A DNA stretch of 33,946 bases from a virus: the IMG/VR virus record IMGVR_UViG_3300037069_001770, positions 1 to 33,946 of that record; one strand, written 5' to 3'. Numbering within the stretch: position 1 is the first letter of the stretch; the number at the start of each line of letters is the position of its first letter. Shown here in pieces: positions 1 to 8,058 of this stretch. The notes under the pieces were generated by a model. It searched no databases and had not been told where the DNA came from. It worked only from the letters and a program-made list of their open reading frames with translations. Both the position numbers and the translations under genes were made by a program.

Positions 1-1035
1 AATGCGCACGTGTTCCTCACCGACGACGGCACCGACCTGCGGGACCTCGCCGGGATCAGCTCAACGACCATGCCCGGTGTTATCGACAACAATCAGGCCC
101 TGGTCGATGACCTGGACAAGCTGGATCTGCCCCTGGCCGAGGGCGCGCACGCCCTGTACCGGCGATGGAACGACTACACCTATGAGGCCCCGGACTACAC
201 GAAACCCTATGAGGAGCGGGAGCGCATCGCCCAGGCGAAACGGGACAAGGTCAAGGCCGTGGAGGCGGGGGACAAGGCCGCGATCCGGGCGGTGTTCGCC
301 CGGCACATGGTGGCCGACACGACCCCGGCGAAGACCGGGGTGGAGCTGGCGAAGGTCAACGCCGCGCGGGCCGCCACGGGCACCCGCATCGGGGATCTGG
401 CCAAGAAGCGGTTGCAGCGGTTCGCGAAGGCCAGCAAACGCATCGAGCACTACTCATCGGATGACGGCACGATAGCGGCGGTGGCCGACACCAGCGGGAA
501 CCTGGAGTACTTCCCGACCGGTAACGGCAGGCCGCTCAACGACCCATCGTTGGAGCGGCCGATCGCCGACCCGCAGGCCGTGGTCAACGACCTGGCCGCC
601 CTGAACATCCCCCTGGGCGACAACGACGCCCTGCGGGAACGGTGGGGCAAGGGCGACGGGCAGCAGCAAAAGGACTTAGAGGCGATCAAGGCGGTCTATC
701 GTCGCCACATGGAGCCCGAGGAGAAGGCCCTGATCAGTCCCATGGACCTGCTGAGGGCGCACCGTATCGGTGTTGAGGTCAAACTGCGCGCCGATACGGG
801 GGCTAAGCCCGCACCGGACGCCGGAGACGCCGGGCTGGAGCCGTTCACCACGATCGTCGCTGATGACGTGCGCTACACCATGGACGCGTCCGGGGTGCTT
901 CAGCGGCTCGTCGACTGCCCGGAGTGCGGGGCGCAGATGACCGTCCCGGCCTACGGGGGGTCGGTCGCCCCACCGTGCCCCGCGTGCGGTGCGGTGCCCC
1001 AGGGTGTCGACTCGCGCCGGGCGCCGGTGGGCTGA
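1..1035 (+). CDS. Partial head-region protein with internal duplication and C-terminal zinc ribbon
   Basis: The frame is open from the first base, so the true start lies upstream; 344 residues are visible. I do not recognise the family. Two related stretches can be seen. One runs from about residue 39 and carries LVDDLDKLDLPL, an ALYRRW core and an AAIRAVFARHM end. The other begins near residue 196 and carries VVNDLAALNIPL, ALRERW and AIKAVYRRHM. Each is preceded by an S/T-DDGT segment. The C-terminus has two CxxC knuckles, CPEC and CPAC, about 20 residues apart, like a rubredoxin or zinc ribbon. It lies directly upstream of the major capsid gene, where phages carry portal, protease, scaffold or internal head proteins. 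A head-associated role is inferred from that position only. Confidence 0.75.
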   Translation, partial: NAHVFLTDDGTDLRDLAGISSTTMPGVIDNNQALVDDLDKLDLPLAEGAHALYRRWNDYTYEAPDYTKPYEERERIAQAKRDKVKAVEAGDKAAIRAVFARHMVADTTPAKTGVELAKVNAARAATGTRIGDLAKKRLQRFAKASKRIEHYSSDDGTIAAVADTSGNLEYFPTGNGRPLNDPSLERPIADPQAVVNDLAALNIPLGDNDALRERWGKGDGQQQKDLEAIKAVYRRHMEPEEKALISPMDLLRAHRIGVEVKLRADTGAKPAPDAGDAGLEPFTTIVADDVRYTMDASGVLQRLVDCPECGAQMTVPAYGGSVAPPCPACGAVPQGVDSRRAPVG

Positions 1036-1043
1036 AATAAGAG

Positions 1044-1102
1044 ACGACCCCTGGGCGGGGGGTAGTCCCAGGGGCCGTCGGGCCAGGGCTGCGCACCCTG
1101 GC
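1044..1102 (+). terminator. Two adjacent hairpins in the leader of the capsid gene
   Basis: The first hairpin pairs CCCCTGGG with CCCAGGGG, with extra outer CGACG/CGTCG pairing (1044-1080). The second pairs GCCAGGG at 1082-1088 with CCCTGGC at 1096-1102 around a 7-base loop. Neither is followed by a T tract. They may be an attenuator or an mRNA-stability element for the strongly expressed capsid message. The remaining bases up to the capsid start show no gene I can support. Confidence 0.5.
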
Positions 1103-1284
1103 GGGGGGGCCTTCACCATATGCGATTCTCCGGCGTGTCGCCACTTCCCTCTGCGCCACCGGTGATCTACTCCCGGTAACGCGCCTGGTGCTGACCGGTG
1201 CGAGACATCCGGGCGTATTCGCCGGGGGCCTCGCGCTGCCCGACGTGACGCCTTCCCTCACACCGATCACAGAGGAGGGCGGCA

Positions 1285-2634
1285 GTGACCGCACCTATCC
1301 TCGACCGCCACGACAAGGATCTGATCAGTCGCGGTCGAGCTGAAGTCAAAACCCTGAACACCAAACTCGATGAGATCACCAAATCCGGGTGGCTCGATTC
1401 CGACGGCAACATGCACGTCGAGCCCGGTGCGCTGGCCGAGTTCAAAGACACCCTGGCCAAGGCTGAGGAGGCGCACGGTATCGTCGCCGCGCTGGAGCGC
1501 AAGGGTGCTCTGGATGCGTGGCTCGATGCCCCCGCAACCGATTCCCCCGCCGCGCTGGTAGCTGGCGGCGGCAACATGGTCCGCCAGGCCGAGTACAAGT
1601 CGCTGGGTCAGCGGTTCGTGGAGTCGACCGAGTTCAAGGGTCACCGTGATTCCGGGTTCATGGATTCCGCTTTCGTGGTGGAAGACCAGGAGATCACCTA
1701 CGGGGCGCAGTTCAAGGATGTGCACTCCGGGTCGATCGGGGTTGTGACTCACCCCGGTTTCGGCACGGTGCAGCGGGCACCGATGGTGCAGGCCCCCATG
1801 CTCACGTGGCGGGTCCGGGACTTGTTCCCGCAGATGAACACCAACTCCGTGATGATCGAATACATTGAGGAGCTTGGGTTCGTCGACGCGGGCGACAACG
1901 CCGCCGCGATGATCCCCGAGCGTGACGGGGTCGCGCCACCTAACGACAACTTCGGTCTGAAGCCGAAGTCACAGATCCACTTCAACATCAAGACCACGCC
2001 GATCCGGACGCTGGCGCACTGGGTTCCGGCATCACGCAACGTGCTTGATGACGAGCCGCAGTTGCGGGGGATCATCGACACCCGCCTGCTGTACGGCCTG
2101 CGTCTGGTCGAGGACCAGCAGTTGCTGCTGGGTGACGGCACGGGACAGAACCTGCTCGGCATTTTCAACACGCCGGGTATTCAATTGTTCCCTTCCGGCG
2201 GGTATCACGCACCCACCAATGAGACCTATGTCGATGCCATTCGTAGGGGCGCGACTCGCGTCATGTTGGCGCAATATGACCCGACCGGCGTTGTCGTGCA
2301 CCCTTACGACTGGGAGCGCATGGAATTGACCAAGGACACCCAGGGCCGCTATCTGGTCGCGGGGTCGGTCACTTCCGGTGCGGAGAAGCGGCTGTGGCAG
2401 ATGCCGGTTGTGGCCACCCCGGCGTGCCCCGAAGGCACGGCGCTGATCGGCGCGTTCGGTTTGGGCGCGCAGGTCTTCGACCGGATGCAGTCCAATATCC
2501 GGACCGCTGACCAGCACGCGGACTTCTTCGTCCGTAACGCGATCGTGGTCCTGGCTGAGGAGCGGCTCGGTTTGGCCGTCTACCGTCCGGCCGCCATGGT
2601 CAAGGTCAACCTGTCCGCCGCGATCACTCCGTAG
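1285..2634 (+). CDS. Major capsid protein, HK97 fold
   Basis: Forms the icosahedral head shell. The 449-residue protein has a charged, helix-rich N-terminal region (about 1-115) resembling the delta/scaffold segment of HK97-type capsid proteins. The shell domain follows, with family-typical features: a beta-rich stretch around the GVVTHPGFG segment, and a long segment containing the TTPIRTLAHWVPASRNVLDD and LLYGLRLVEDQQLLLGDGTG blocks. The latter is the well-conserved P-domain/spine-helix region ending in a GDG turn before NLLGI. The GTG start is preceded by a strong AGAGGAGGG ribosome site five bases upstream. No separate scaffold or protease gene follows, which fits a scaffold fused to the capsid protein. 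The IPT-domain gene downstream probably decorates the same head. Confidence 0.93.
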   Translation: MTAPILDRHDKDLISRGRAEVKTLNTKLDEITKSGWLDSDGNMHVEPGALAEFKDTLAKAEEAHGIVAALERKGALDAWLDAPATDSPAALVAGGGNMVRQAEYKSLGQRFVESTEFKGHRDSGFMDSAFVVEDQEITYGAQFKDVHSGSIGVVTHPGFGTVQRAPMVQAPMLTWRVRDLFPQMNTNSVMIEYIEELGFVDAGDNAAAMIPERDGVAPPNDNFGLKPKSQIHFNIKTTPIRTLAHWVPASRNVLDDEPQLRGIIDTRLLYGLRLVEDQQLLLGDGTGQNLLGIFNTPGIQLFPSGGYHAPTNETYVDAIRRGATRVMLAQYDPTGVVVHPYDWERMELTKDTQGRYLVAGSVTSGAEKRLWQMPVVATPACPEGTALIGAFGLGAQVFDRMQSNIRTADQHADFFVRNAIVVLAEERLGLAVYRPAAMVKVNLSAAITP

Positions 2635-2667
2635 ATCGTCCCCGGCTAGCGCAAGAGAGGGAATGCA

Positions 2668-3144
2668 ATGGCTATTCTGGCCGCCGACGGCACTACGGTG
2701 TTGAGCAAGTCGGCGCTACAGGCTTTGATGACGACTGTGCCGTCTACGACGTTCACGGTGCAGACCGACATTTATGAGACGTTCAACTACGCCCCGTACA
2801 AGGCCAATTTCAAGACCTTCGACGGGGAGCGGCGCATTAAGTTCAAGGCCGGGCAGACAATTCAACAGGCGGATATCGACGCCTGTTTCCCGGCCGCGTC
2901 GATCACGGCGATCAGCCCGGCGACGGGCGCCGCCGCTGGTGGCACGGCGGTGACCATTACGGGCGTGAACTTCGATGGCGCTTCCGGCGCCGCGCTGGGT
3001 GGCGTGGCGTTGACCAGCTTCACGGTGGTCAACAACACGACCATCACGGGTGTGTCCGGTGCGCACGCCGCTGGTGCGGTGAACGTGACGGTGACCGATG
3101 ACAGCGGGACGTTGACGCTTACGAATGGGTACACGTATGTGTAG
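2668..3144 (+). CDS. IPT/TIG-domain head decoration or head-fibre protein
   Basis: A 158-residue protein in two parts. Residues 1-76 form a unique N-terminal domain, presumably capsid-binding. Residues about 78-158 form an Ig-like IPT/TIG domain with the ISPATGAAAGGTAVTITG opening, followed by GVNFDGA and a closing NGYTYV strand. Ig-like domains at the C-terminus of small proteins next to capsid genes are common on phage heads, where they face the medium and may bind surfaces weakly. The ATG at 2668 sits eight bases after a GAGAGG ribosome site. An alternative ATG five bases upstream is out of frame. A T-trailing hairpin just after the stop would end the capsid transcript here. Confidence 0.8.
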   Translation: MAILAADGTTVLSKSALQALMTTVPSTTFTVQTDIYETFNYAPYKANFKTFDGERRIKFKAGQTIQQADIDACFPAASITAISPATGAAAGGTAVTITGVNFDGASGAALGGVALTSFTVVNNTTITGVSGAHAAGAVNVTVTDDSGTLTLTNGYTYV

Positions 3145-3156
3145 GTGCTACGTCTG

Positions 3157-3441
3157 ATGAGCACGCGGGACGGGGCCTGCCTGAGTGTGGGCGGGCCCCG
3201 TTTCGTGCGTCTGCGTGCAACATGGGCACTACCAGCGACGTGGCGGCGAGTGCACGCCACGCTAACGATCTTCTGGTTCCTAGCGATCATTCCAACAGTA
3301 CTGTGGTGGCGAGACTCGGTGTTCTGGGTGGCCCTGCTGAGCTGCTACGCGAACGCTGCCGGACATTTCGCTGCCTGGCAGGGTTCCCGAGCCGAGGACA
3401 ACGCGACACCGAGCGACAGTGACGACCCCGGCCCTTCATGA
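3157..3441 (+). CDS. Small two-helix membrane protein
   Basis: Not assigned to a family. The product of about 94 residues begins with a basic segment rich in Arg. Two hydrophobic spans follow, one around LTIFWFLAIIPTVLWW and one around VFWVALLSCYANAAG, and then a polar acidic tail. The ATG at 3157 has an AGGTG nine bases upstream. A GTG directly after the preceding stop, or GTG at 3205, are alternatives. The 5' end overlaps a terminator-like hairpin and the stop lies in a second strong hairpin, so expression may be low. It could be a holin-like or superinfection-related protein; the sequence does not decide. Confidence 0.55.
   Translation: MSTRDGACLSVGGPRFVRLRATWALPATWRRVHATLTIFWFLAIIPTVLWWRDSVFWVALLSCYANAAGHFAAWQGSRAEDNATPSDSDDPGPS
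3161..3207 (+). terminator. Probable intrinsic terminator after the capsid/decoration genes
   Basis: ACGGGGCC (3170-3177) pairs with GGCCCCGT (3194-3201). The stem extends outwards through G-T and C-G pairs and is followed by a short T-rich stretch (GTTTCG). It overlaps the first codons of the downstream membrane-protein frame, so that gene may depend on readthrough or start further in. Confidence 0.6.
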
Positions 3442-3461
3442 GAGGGCCGGGGTCCACTGTC
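3415..3461. terminator. Strong bidirectional terminator between convergent operons
   Basis: A perfect 12-bp stem, GACCCCGGCCCT (3424-3435) with AGGGCCGGGGTC (3443-3454), has a 7-base loop. GACAGTG and CACTGTC extend it beyond a 2-base bulge. It lies between the rightward head genes and the leftward accessory genes, where it can stop transcription from both sides. Confidence 0.75.
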
Positions 3462-3540
3462 ACCGATTCGGCGGGGTCCGGGCTTCACCGGGCCACCTGG
3501 CCAGATGCCCTCTCACCGTGGCAGGGATCGGGGCGGGTGT

Positions 3541-3849
3541 CTACCCGTCCTGCTCCGTCCAGTGGTCGGTGCAGTGGTAGCACGGTGCCATGCGCACCAC
3601 GTGGCAGGCGCACCCCCCGCAGTCGAGGTCAACGGCGCAGCCGTAGGGGCTGGGCATGGGCCGGTAAGAATCGTCGGGCACCTGGGGGCGTGCGTCCATG
3701 GCGGCGGCCGAGCCCGCATCCAACACGGCGGGTGTAGCTGCGAGAGTCGTGGTCGGTGTTATGTCCCACGGGTTGATCGCACACGACGGGGCGGCGATGA
3801 GCCAGTCCAGGTTGACCAGGAGAGCGTCGAGTTCGGGCCGGGCGGTCAC
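3541..3849 (-). CDS. Small protein with Cys-rich C-terminus
   Basis: A 102-residue product whose GTG start overlaps the stop of the DUF2786 gene by four bases (GTGA), indicating translational coupling. The family is not recognised. The N-terminal half is an ordinary helical/hydrophobic mix. The last 40 residues contain clustered Cys and His: a CAVDLDCGGCACH segment, then CYHCTDH. This could bind zinc or form disulfides. Because it is co-translated with the DUF2786 protein, the two may work together. No signal peptide is visible, so the Cys cluster is more likely metal-binding than secreted and disulfide-linked; that is inference. Confidence 0.65.
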   Translation of the reverse strand: MTARPELDALLVNLDWLIAAPSCAINPWDITPTTTLAATPAVLDAGSAAAMDARPQVPDDSYRPMPSPYGCAVDLDCGGCACHVVRMAPCYHCTDHWTEQDG

Positions 3850-4589
3850 CGGATCGCCGCCCGACCGCTGCCGCCGACACGGTTCTGCCCGAGGTCGGCG
3901 CGACCCCCGGCCGTCTTCCCGGCGTAGTAGGCGTCGGGGTGCAGGCGGGCGCGGTTCTTCACTTTGGGCAGGTCCCCGAACAGGTCGTTGTAGGCGAGAT
4001 CGACGGCGGTCTTGCGGTCGACGAGCACGAGCTCGGTGGATTTGCCGCTCGTACTGGCGGCCTGCGCGGTTTGCGCGGCGGCCTGGGCTTCGATGCGTTC
4101 CAAACGGGCGCGTACTTCGTGGGCGAACCCGATGAACCACGAGCGCCGGTAGGACGCGACGCTGACCTCCGGGTCGCCCCACATGTCAGTGGGGGGCCGC
4201 TGGCGGTGGAGCTGCCCGGAGGCTTGCAGTAGCAGCGAGGTGTAGAGCAGTTCGACGCGGGCGAGGTCGGTGTCGTGGCCGACGACGTCGACGTAGTTGA
4301 CGACGGAGGATCGGGCGGTACTCCAGCGGACGGTGCGGCATCGGCAGGCCAGTGCGATACCGGCGAGCAGTTTAGTTTTCTCGCTGGTGTAGGAGCCGGT
4401 CATGTCGATCCGCATGGTCCGGATCGTGTCCTTGATCCGGCCGGTGGCGGCGAGGTGGGCCTGTTCGATGCCGTAGGTGGCCATGAGTTCGTGCGCTTTG
4501 GCGGTGAGCGCTTCGGCTTCGGCCGGGTATTCGGTGGATTCGGCTTTGGCCAGCAGTGCGCGGACCCGGTTGAGCAGTTTGTCGTCCAT
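3846..4589 (-). CDS. DUF2786-family protein
   Basis: Of 247 residues, the first 45 or so match the DUF2786 pattern: LLNRVRALLAKAESTEYP followed by EAEALTAKAHELMATYGI. This short helical motif is common in actinobacterial and phage proteins of unknown function. The middle contains YTSEKTKLLAGIALACRCR and a central helical region with many Arg and aromatic residues. The C-terminus is basic and may contact nucleic acid. The ATG has AAGGGAG nine bases upstream. A TAGGCT -10-like sequence lies just before the leader in a 22-bp element shared with the YdjM-like gene. It is the first gene of a two-gene leftward unit. No biochemical function is established for the domain. Confidence 0.85.
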   Translation of the reverse strand: MDDKLLNRVRALLAKAESTEYPAEAEALTAKAHELMATYGIEQAHLAATGRIKDTIRTMRIDMTGSYTSEKTKLLAGIALACRCRTVRWSTARSSVVNYVDVVGHDTDLARVELLYTSLLLQASGQLHRQRPPTDMWGDPEVSVASYRRSWFIGFAHEVRARLERIEAQAAAQTAQAASTSGKSTELVLVDRKTAVDLAYNDLFGDLPKVKNRARLHPDAYYAGKTAGGRADLGQNRVGGSGRAAIR

Positions 4590-4616
4590 GCGGTCGGGCT
4601 CCCTTGAGGTGTCGGT

Positions 4617-4638
4617 CGGAACACCACGGAGCCTACCA
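4617..4638 (-). promoter_or_regulatory. 22-bp promoter-like element upstream of the DUF2786 gene
   Basis: Read leftward, this is TGGTAGGCTC followed by CGTGGTGTTCCG. It matches the element at 8020-8041 in 20 of 22 positions. It contains a TAnnnT -10-like hexamer (TAGGCT) and ends 27 bases before the ATG. No good -35 is visible. Intergenic placement and recurrence on the other strand support a regulatory role. Confidence 0.5.
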
Positions 4639-4640
4639 CA

Positions 4641-5559
<919 letters not shown>

Positions 5560-5604
5560 GGTTACTTTCCGGACCCGACCGGCTCAACGACGAGGGGACA
5601 ACCC

Positions 5605-6486
5605 ATGAACACCCGCAAGACACTGGCGGCATTCGCCACCGCGACCGCACTGGCCCTACCACTGGTCCTGGCCGGTGCCACGCCCGCTCTCGCGTGCGGC
5701 AACGACAACACCTGCAACACCCCCCCGACCAGCACCGGTACCGCACCCCCACTGCTCGACGCCCGCGTTCACCTCGGCGTCCGGGGCAGCACCTGTGGTG
5801 ATGACACTCTGCTGCTCATTCAGGTCGAGGCCAAAGCCGGTGGCGTGCACAAGTCCTACCTCGACGCACAGGCCGCCGACAGCAGCGCCCAGACCGGACT
5901 GACCAACGCGAAGGCCACCGACCTGGCCGACGAGAACGCCGTGGTCGCCGCGCAGAACAAGGTCAACGCCGACAATGCCGCCATCGCAGCGGACAACGAC
6001 GGCGCGGAGAGTTCCCTCGACACGCAAGACACCGCCGCTGCCAAGGCCACCGCAGCGTTGTCCGGCGACACGACAGCACTGGGTAAGGCCAACACCGCTG
6101 AGGGGCAGGCCGACACCGCGCTGGAAGCCGCCCGCCACAACGCCGACGCCACCCACGCGGCGCTGGTCAGCGCCCGCAACGCCAACACCGACATCGTCGC
6201 GCGGATCCGGCTGCTCACCGACCGGATCAACGGGGAATGCCACACCCCGCCGCCCACGACCACCCCGCCGCCCACCACCGTGACGATCCCCCCGACGACC
6301 GACACCCCGGCCCCACCGCCAGCGGCGATCGTGCCCCCGTCGAGTAGCAACAACACCCAGGTGATCGTTCAGGGCCCGCAGCCGGTGATCGTGCCAGGTA
6401 CCCCCCAGGTCGTCCAGGCCCCGCAGGGGTTCGTCAGTGCCGGTGGTGGCGCTGACGCTGACGCCGTCGCCGGGTTCAGCTCTTGA
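5605..6486 (+). CDS. Secreted coiled-coil protein with Pro/Thr-rich hinge, possible sortase partner
   Basis: A 293-residue exported protein. It begins with a typical signal peptide (MNTRKTLAAFATATALALPL and on to ALA before Cys). A short Cys-containing domain carries LGVRGSTCGDDTLLLIQVE. A long Ala/Asp-rich helical stretch (about 90-210, heptad-like, few aromatics) follows and probably forms a coiled coil. A PPTTT-type hinge leads to a C-terminal tail with VVQAPQGFVSAGGGADA. There is no LPXTG motif and no C-terminal membrane anchor. The stop overlaps the TTG start of the sortase-like gene, so the two are co-translated, and a substrate/enzyme relationship is plausible but unproven. The ATG is chosen for its GAGGGG ribosome site and intact signal peptide. 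Confidence 0.8.
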   Translation: MNTRKTLAAFATATALALPLVLAGATPALACGNDNTCNTPPTSTGTAPPLLDARVHLGVRGSTCGDDTLLLIQVEAKAGGVHKSYLDAQAADSSAQTGLTNAKATDLADENAVVAAQNKVNADNAAIAADNDGAESSLDTQDTAAAKATAALSGDTTALGKANTAEGQADTALEAARHNADATHAALVSARNANTDIVARIRLLTDRINGECHTPPPTTTPPPTTVTIPPTTDTPAPPPAAIVPPSSSNNTQVIVQGPQPVIVPGTPQVVQAPQGFVSAGGGADADAVAGFSS

Positions 6487-7172
6487 GCCGAATCCGGGCC
6501 GCCCTGTTGGCGGTGCTGGTGTGTGTGATCGCCCTCGTCGCCGGGTGTTCCGGTGGCGGGGGCGCTCCCGCGCCAGCGGGGCAACCCCCGGTGCACAATC
6601 AGGCGGCCCCACCGCCGCTACAGCCGGTGCGCATCGACATCGCGCAGATCAACGCGCACTCCACGCTGATCCCCTTGGGTTTGCTCACCAGTGGGCCACG
6701 CAAGGGGGCCATCGACGAGCCGGACGTCAAACACCCGCAGCAGGCCGGGTACTTCTGTTCCACGACGGCCACGGTGGTTCCGCCGCCGTCGTGTGACTCG
6801 GGGGTGGCTCCGGGGCAGGTCGGTCCGGCCATCGTCATCGGTCACGTTGACGGGTCGATCGCCCCGGGCACGAACACCCACCAACTCGGGGTGTTTTTTC
6901 GGCTTCACGAGCTGCGCGGTGGGGACAAGATCGACGTGACCCGCACGGATGGCAGCGTGGTCACTTTCGCGGTGTATCGCAGTGTCCAGTTGTCGAAGTC
7001 GGCGTTTCCGACGCAGCAGGTTTACGGCAACACCGCGACCCCGGAACTGCGGTTGATCACGTGCTCTGGGCAGTTCGTGGGTGGGCAACTCGGCTACAAT
7101 GACAACATCATCGTGTTCGCCCGGCAGGTGGGGGTCACCCCGCCGACGACCGAGCCGACGGTGCACCCGTAG
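6483..7172 (+). CDS. Class F-like sortase lipoprotein
   Basis: A 229-residue extracytoplasmic transpeptidase homologue. The N-terminus has a lipobox (LVAGC, Cys22), so the protein is probably lipid-anchored rather than membrane-spanning. The sortase beta-barrel carries PVRIDIAQINAHSTLIPLGL near its start, the catalytic His121 in VIGHVDG, and Cys194 in the LITCSG motif. A YNDNIIVFAR strand follows. In many actinobacterial relatives the equivalent loop reads Y-R-D-N with the catalytic Arg; here the residue is Asn206, and the nearest Arg is 214. The enzyme may be altered or use another Arg. Sortases attach exported proteins to the cell wall. The TTG start overlaps the upstream stop by four bases (TTGA). 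A phage location is unusual. Confidence 0.85.
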   Translation: MSRIRAALLAVLVCVIALVAGCSGGGGAPAPAGQPPVHNQAAPPPLQPVRIDIAQINAHSTLIPLGLLTSGPRKGAIDEPDVKHPQQAGYFCSTTATVVPPPSCDSGVAPGQVGPAIVIGHVDGSIAPGTNTHQLGVFFRLHELRGGDKIDVTRTDGSVVTFAVYRSVQLSKSAFPTQQVYGNTATPELRLITCSGQFVGGQLGYNDNIIVFARQVGVTPPTTEPTVHP

Positions 7173-7212
7173 ACTTGAGGCGCACGATCCGAGCCGGGTC
7201 TTCAGGGTGCCT

Positions 7213-7247
7213 CTCGACCCCCGCAGGCAACAGATGCGGGGGTCGAG
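7213..7247 (+). terminator. Hairpin terminator after the sortase-like gene
   Basis: A perfect 13-bp stem, CTCGACCCCCGCA with TGCGGGGGTCGAG, encloses a 9-base loop. It lies between the sortase stop and the next start. No T tract follows. Confidence 0.65.
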
Positions 7248-7275
7248 TGCTGGACGGGGGCGCTACGCTGCGTCG

Positions 7276-7845
7276 ATGACCGGTTCCCGTGGGTTGGTGC
7301 TCGCCATTGCTGGCGGTTCGGTCACGTTCGCCACCATGGGTTTGCTCACGGTGTTCGCTCCGGCGACGGATGCGGCGGCACCGTGCCCGGTGGGGCAGGT
7401 GATCGGGGCGCGTCTGGTCTGTGAACCGATTTTCACTCCTGGGGATGGGTTGCCGCCCGTGGCTGCGGTCACGCCGGTGTGCCAACCGGGCCGGGTGTTG
7501 TCTGGGCTGCTGTGCGTCCCGGATCGAAGTGTCGCGCCACCGGTGGCCGCGCCTCCACCGGTGGTGGCGACTCCCCCGCGCTCGGCGCCAGTGGTGATCG
7601 CTCCGCGCCGGGTCGCGCCGGTGCGCCGTCCGGAGCCGGTGGTGGTTCCGCGTCCGGCCGCGCCGGTTGTGGCCGCGCCGAGGCCGGAGCCCGCGCCCGC
7701 ACCGTTGCCTGCTCCGGTGGTTGAGCCGGAGCCTGTGCCGTTGCCGGAGCCGGTGACCGAGCCCACGCCGGTGACCGATCCGGACTGCCCGAATCGGCCG
7801 ATCGGGGTGACGGTCACCGCTGAAGTGGTGATCTCTCCGAGCTGA
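7276..7845 (+). CDS. Secreted Pro/Val/Ala-rich protein with two small Cys modules
   Basis: A 189-residue exported protein of unknown function. The N-terminus is a signal peptide or anchor (about 1-38, ending ATDAAA). Two similar short modules follow: CPVGQVIGARLVC and CQPGRVLSGLLCV, each with two Cys that could form a small disulfide loop. The rest (about 85-175) is a low-complexity Pro/Val/Ala/Glu repeat of the kind that spans the cell wall. A short end contains PDCPNRPIGVTVTAEV. The ATG has only a weak GGGGGC upstream, and a strong hairpin separates it from the sortase. It may be wall-spanning or a sortase partner; no sorting motif is visible. Confidence 0.7.
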   Translation: MTGSRGLVLAIAGGSVTFATMGLLTVFAPATDAAAPCPVGQVIGARLVCEPIFTPGDGLPPVAAVTPVCQPGRVLSGLLCVPDRSVAPPVAAPPPVVATPPRSAPVVIAPRRVAPVRRPEPVVVPRPAAPVVAAPRPEPAPAPLPAPVVEPEPVPLPEPVTEPTPVTDPDCPNRPIGVTVTAEVVISPS

Positions 7846-7978
7846 GCACGGGGGCGCCGGGTGCTAGCCCGTAGTCGGCGCGGATGACGGCGAGTATCTG
7901 GTCGGGGGTGAGGTCGGCGTGGACTCGTTGCGGGGGCAGGGTGGTCATTTCGTGCCAGGCGGTGCGGTAGTCGTCCAT
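7814..7978 (-). CDS. Small leftward protein of 54 residues, possibly leaderless
   Basis: A short frame beginning MDDYRTAWHEMTTLPPQR with a helical LTPDQILAVIRADYGL core. It is supported by a strong G/C third-position bias over nearly its whole length. Its 3' end overlaps the end of the convergent secreted-protein gene by 32 bases. No ribosome site is visible, but a TACCCT hexamer (7987-7992 on the plus strand as AGGGTA) ends eight bases before the ATG, which fits a leaderless actinobacterial transcript. Family and function are unknown. Confidence 0.5.
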   Translation of the reverse strand: MDDYRTAWHEMTTLPPQRVHADLTPDQILAVIRADYGLAPGAPVLSSERSPLQR

Positions 7979-8019
7979 GCGTGGTCAGGGTAGTTCACTC
8001 ACCCCGCAACGGGTCCTTC

Positions 8020-8041
8020 TGGTAGGGTCGGTGGTGTTCCG
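8020..8041 (+). promoter_or_regulatory. 22-bp promoter-like element upstream of the YdjM-like gene
   Basis: TGGTAGGGTC followed by GGTGGTGTTCCG has a TAGGGT -10-like core (8023-8028). It is 20/22 identical to the element before the DUF2786 gene on the other strand. It ends 17 bases before the ATG, overlapping the start of the leader that carries the AGGAGG. Confidence 0.5.
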
Positions 8042-8058
8042 GTCCGTAGGAGGCGCCC

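Noticed and set aside
5656-6612. Leftward open frame of 318 codons
   Set aside because: It is antisense to the secreted coiled-coil protein and the sortase signal region; its Gly/Val/Arg repeats mirror the Pro/Thr and Ala codons of the real gene.
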